Shown: in pieces, positions 63,961-64,000 of the stretch
Layout of the letters: each line of letters opens with the position of its first letter
How positions within the stretch are numbered: position 1 is the stretch's first letter
Notes under the pieces: generated by a model
The model's input: the letters and a program-made list of their open reading frames with translations, nothing else
The model's database searches: none
What the model was told of the DNA's origin: nothing
Position numbers and translations under genes: made by a program
Source of the DNA: Aphrocallistes beatrix
Taxonomy: Eukaryota; Porifera; Hexactinellida; Sceptrulophora; Aphrocallistidae
DNA: 64,000 bases
Reading direction: 5' to 3'
Assembly: GCA_963281255.1 (NCBI GenBank)
Contig: OY725490.1
Coordinates: forward strand, 4,712,001 to 4,776,000

Positions 63961-64000
63961 ACATTCTATAAAGATGACAAATCCGACCAAATTATCAACA

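Overview
The window looks like nuclear DNA from a repeat-rich, AT-rich animal genome, most likely an invertebrate. It shows introns, a CR1/L2-type non-LTR retrotransposon, a tRNA-derived SINE, a Rep-helicase Helitron, and remnants of Tc1, mariner, pogo-like, hAT, PIF/Harbinger, Transib/RAG1-type and integrase-bearing elements. The mix (CR1/L2 RT with a 'VQNSATRLI...[10 protein letters not shown]' tail, an OTU-bearing Helitron, a Transib relative) would suit a cnidarian or another aquatic invertebrate, but the species cannot be fixed from sequence alone. I see no bacterial operons, rRNA, CRISPR array or intact tRNA gene.

Only one locus looks like a single-copy host gene. Exons at 31570-33171 and from 36950 read as the N-terminal and middle parts of a Treslin/TICRR-like replication-initiation protein, separated by a 3.8 kb phase-0 intron full of small transposons. 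Almost everything else is mobile DNA in nests.

Layout. 0-5.5 kb: a pogo-like MITE, a hAT MITE, a broken LINE, and copies of a high-copy TIR element here called B. 5.8-10 kb: a scrambled inverted pair of element A (TIR AGGATACCGCCC) with a long hairpin at its centre and a foldback G element inside. 10.4-12.8 kb: a decayed PIF/Harbinger (transposase plus Myb-like protein). 15-18.2 kb: B copies split by a mariner, then a Transib/RAG1-like transposase remnant. 18.6-22.8 kb: a G foldback holding full-length A and E elements. 23.4-29 kb: SINE, LINE tail, E fragments, and a composite with a triplicated 159-bp ORF repeat. 29.1-31.1 kb: a Tc1 element with a hAT MITE in its last codons. 31.5-37.7 kb: the Treslin-like gene. 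38-43.8 kb: B, G and two DD37E Tc1-like elements. 44-51.2 kb: a decayed Helitron (repeat-rich N-terminus, Rep, PIF1-like helicase, OTU). 51.3-63 kb: more B, G and F repeats, a GIN-type integrase remnant split by G, and an internally deleted mariner-like element. 63.5 kb to the end: a second OTU domain remnant.

Family letters A-H are my own labels. A and E have TA target duplications and non-coding interiors. G is a ~1.05 kb near-palindrome with TIR CATAGCCTAC and 7-bp target duplications. B has TIR ATCCTTACTATTAAAACTCG and a GC-rich 5' module of stacked hairpins. C is a 188-bp pogo-like MITE. D is the 159-bp-repeat element. F is a ~126-150 bp tandem-like repeat. H is a foldback in the gene's intron. 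Boundaries given with '~' come from alignment by eye.
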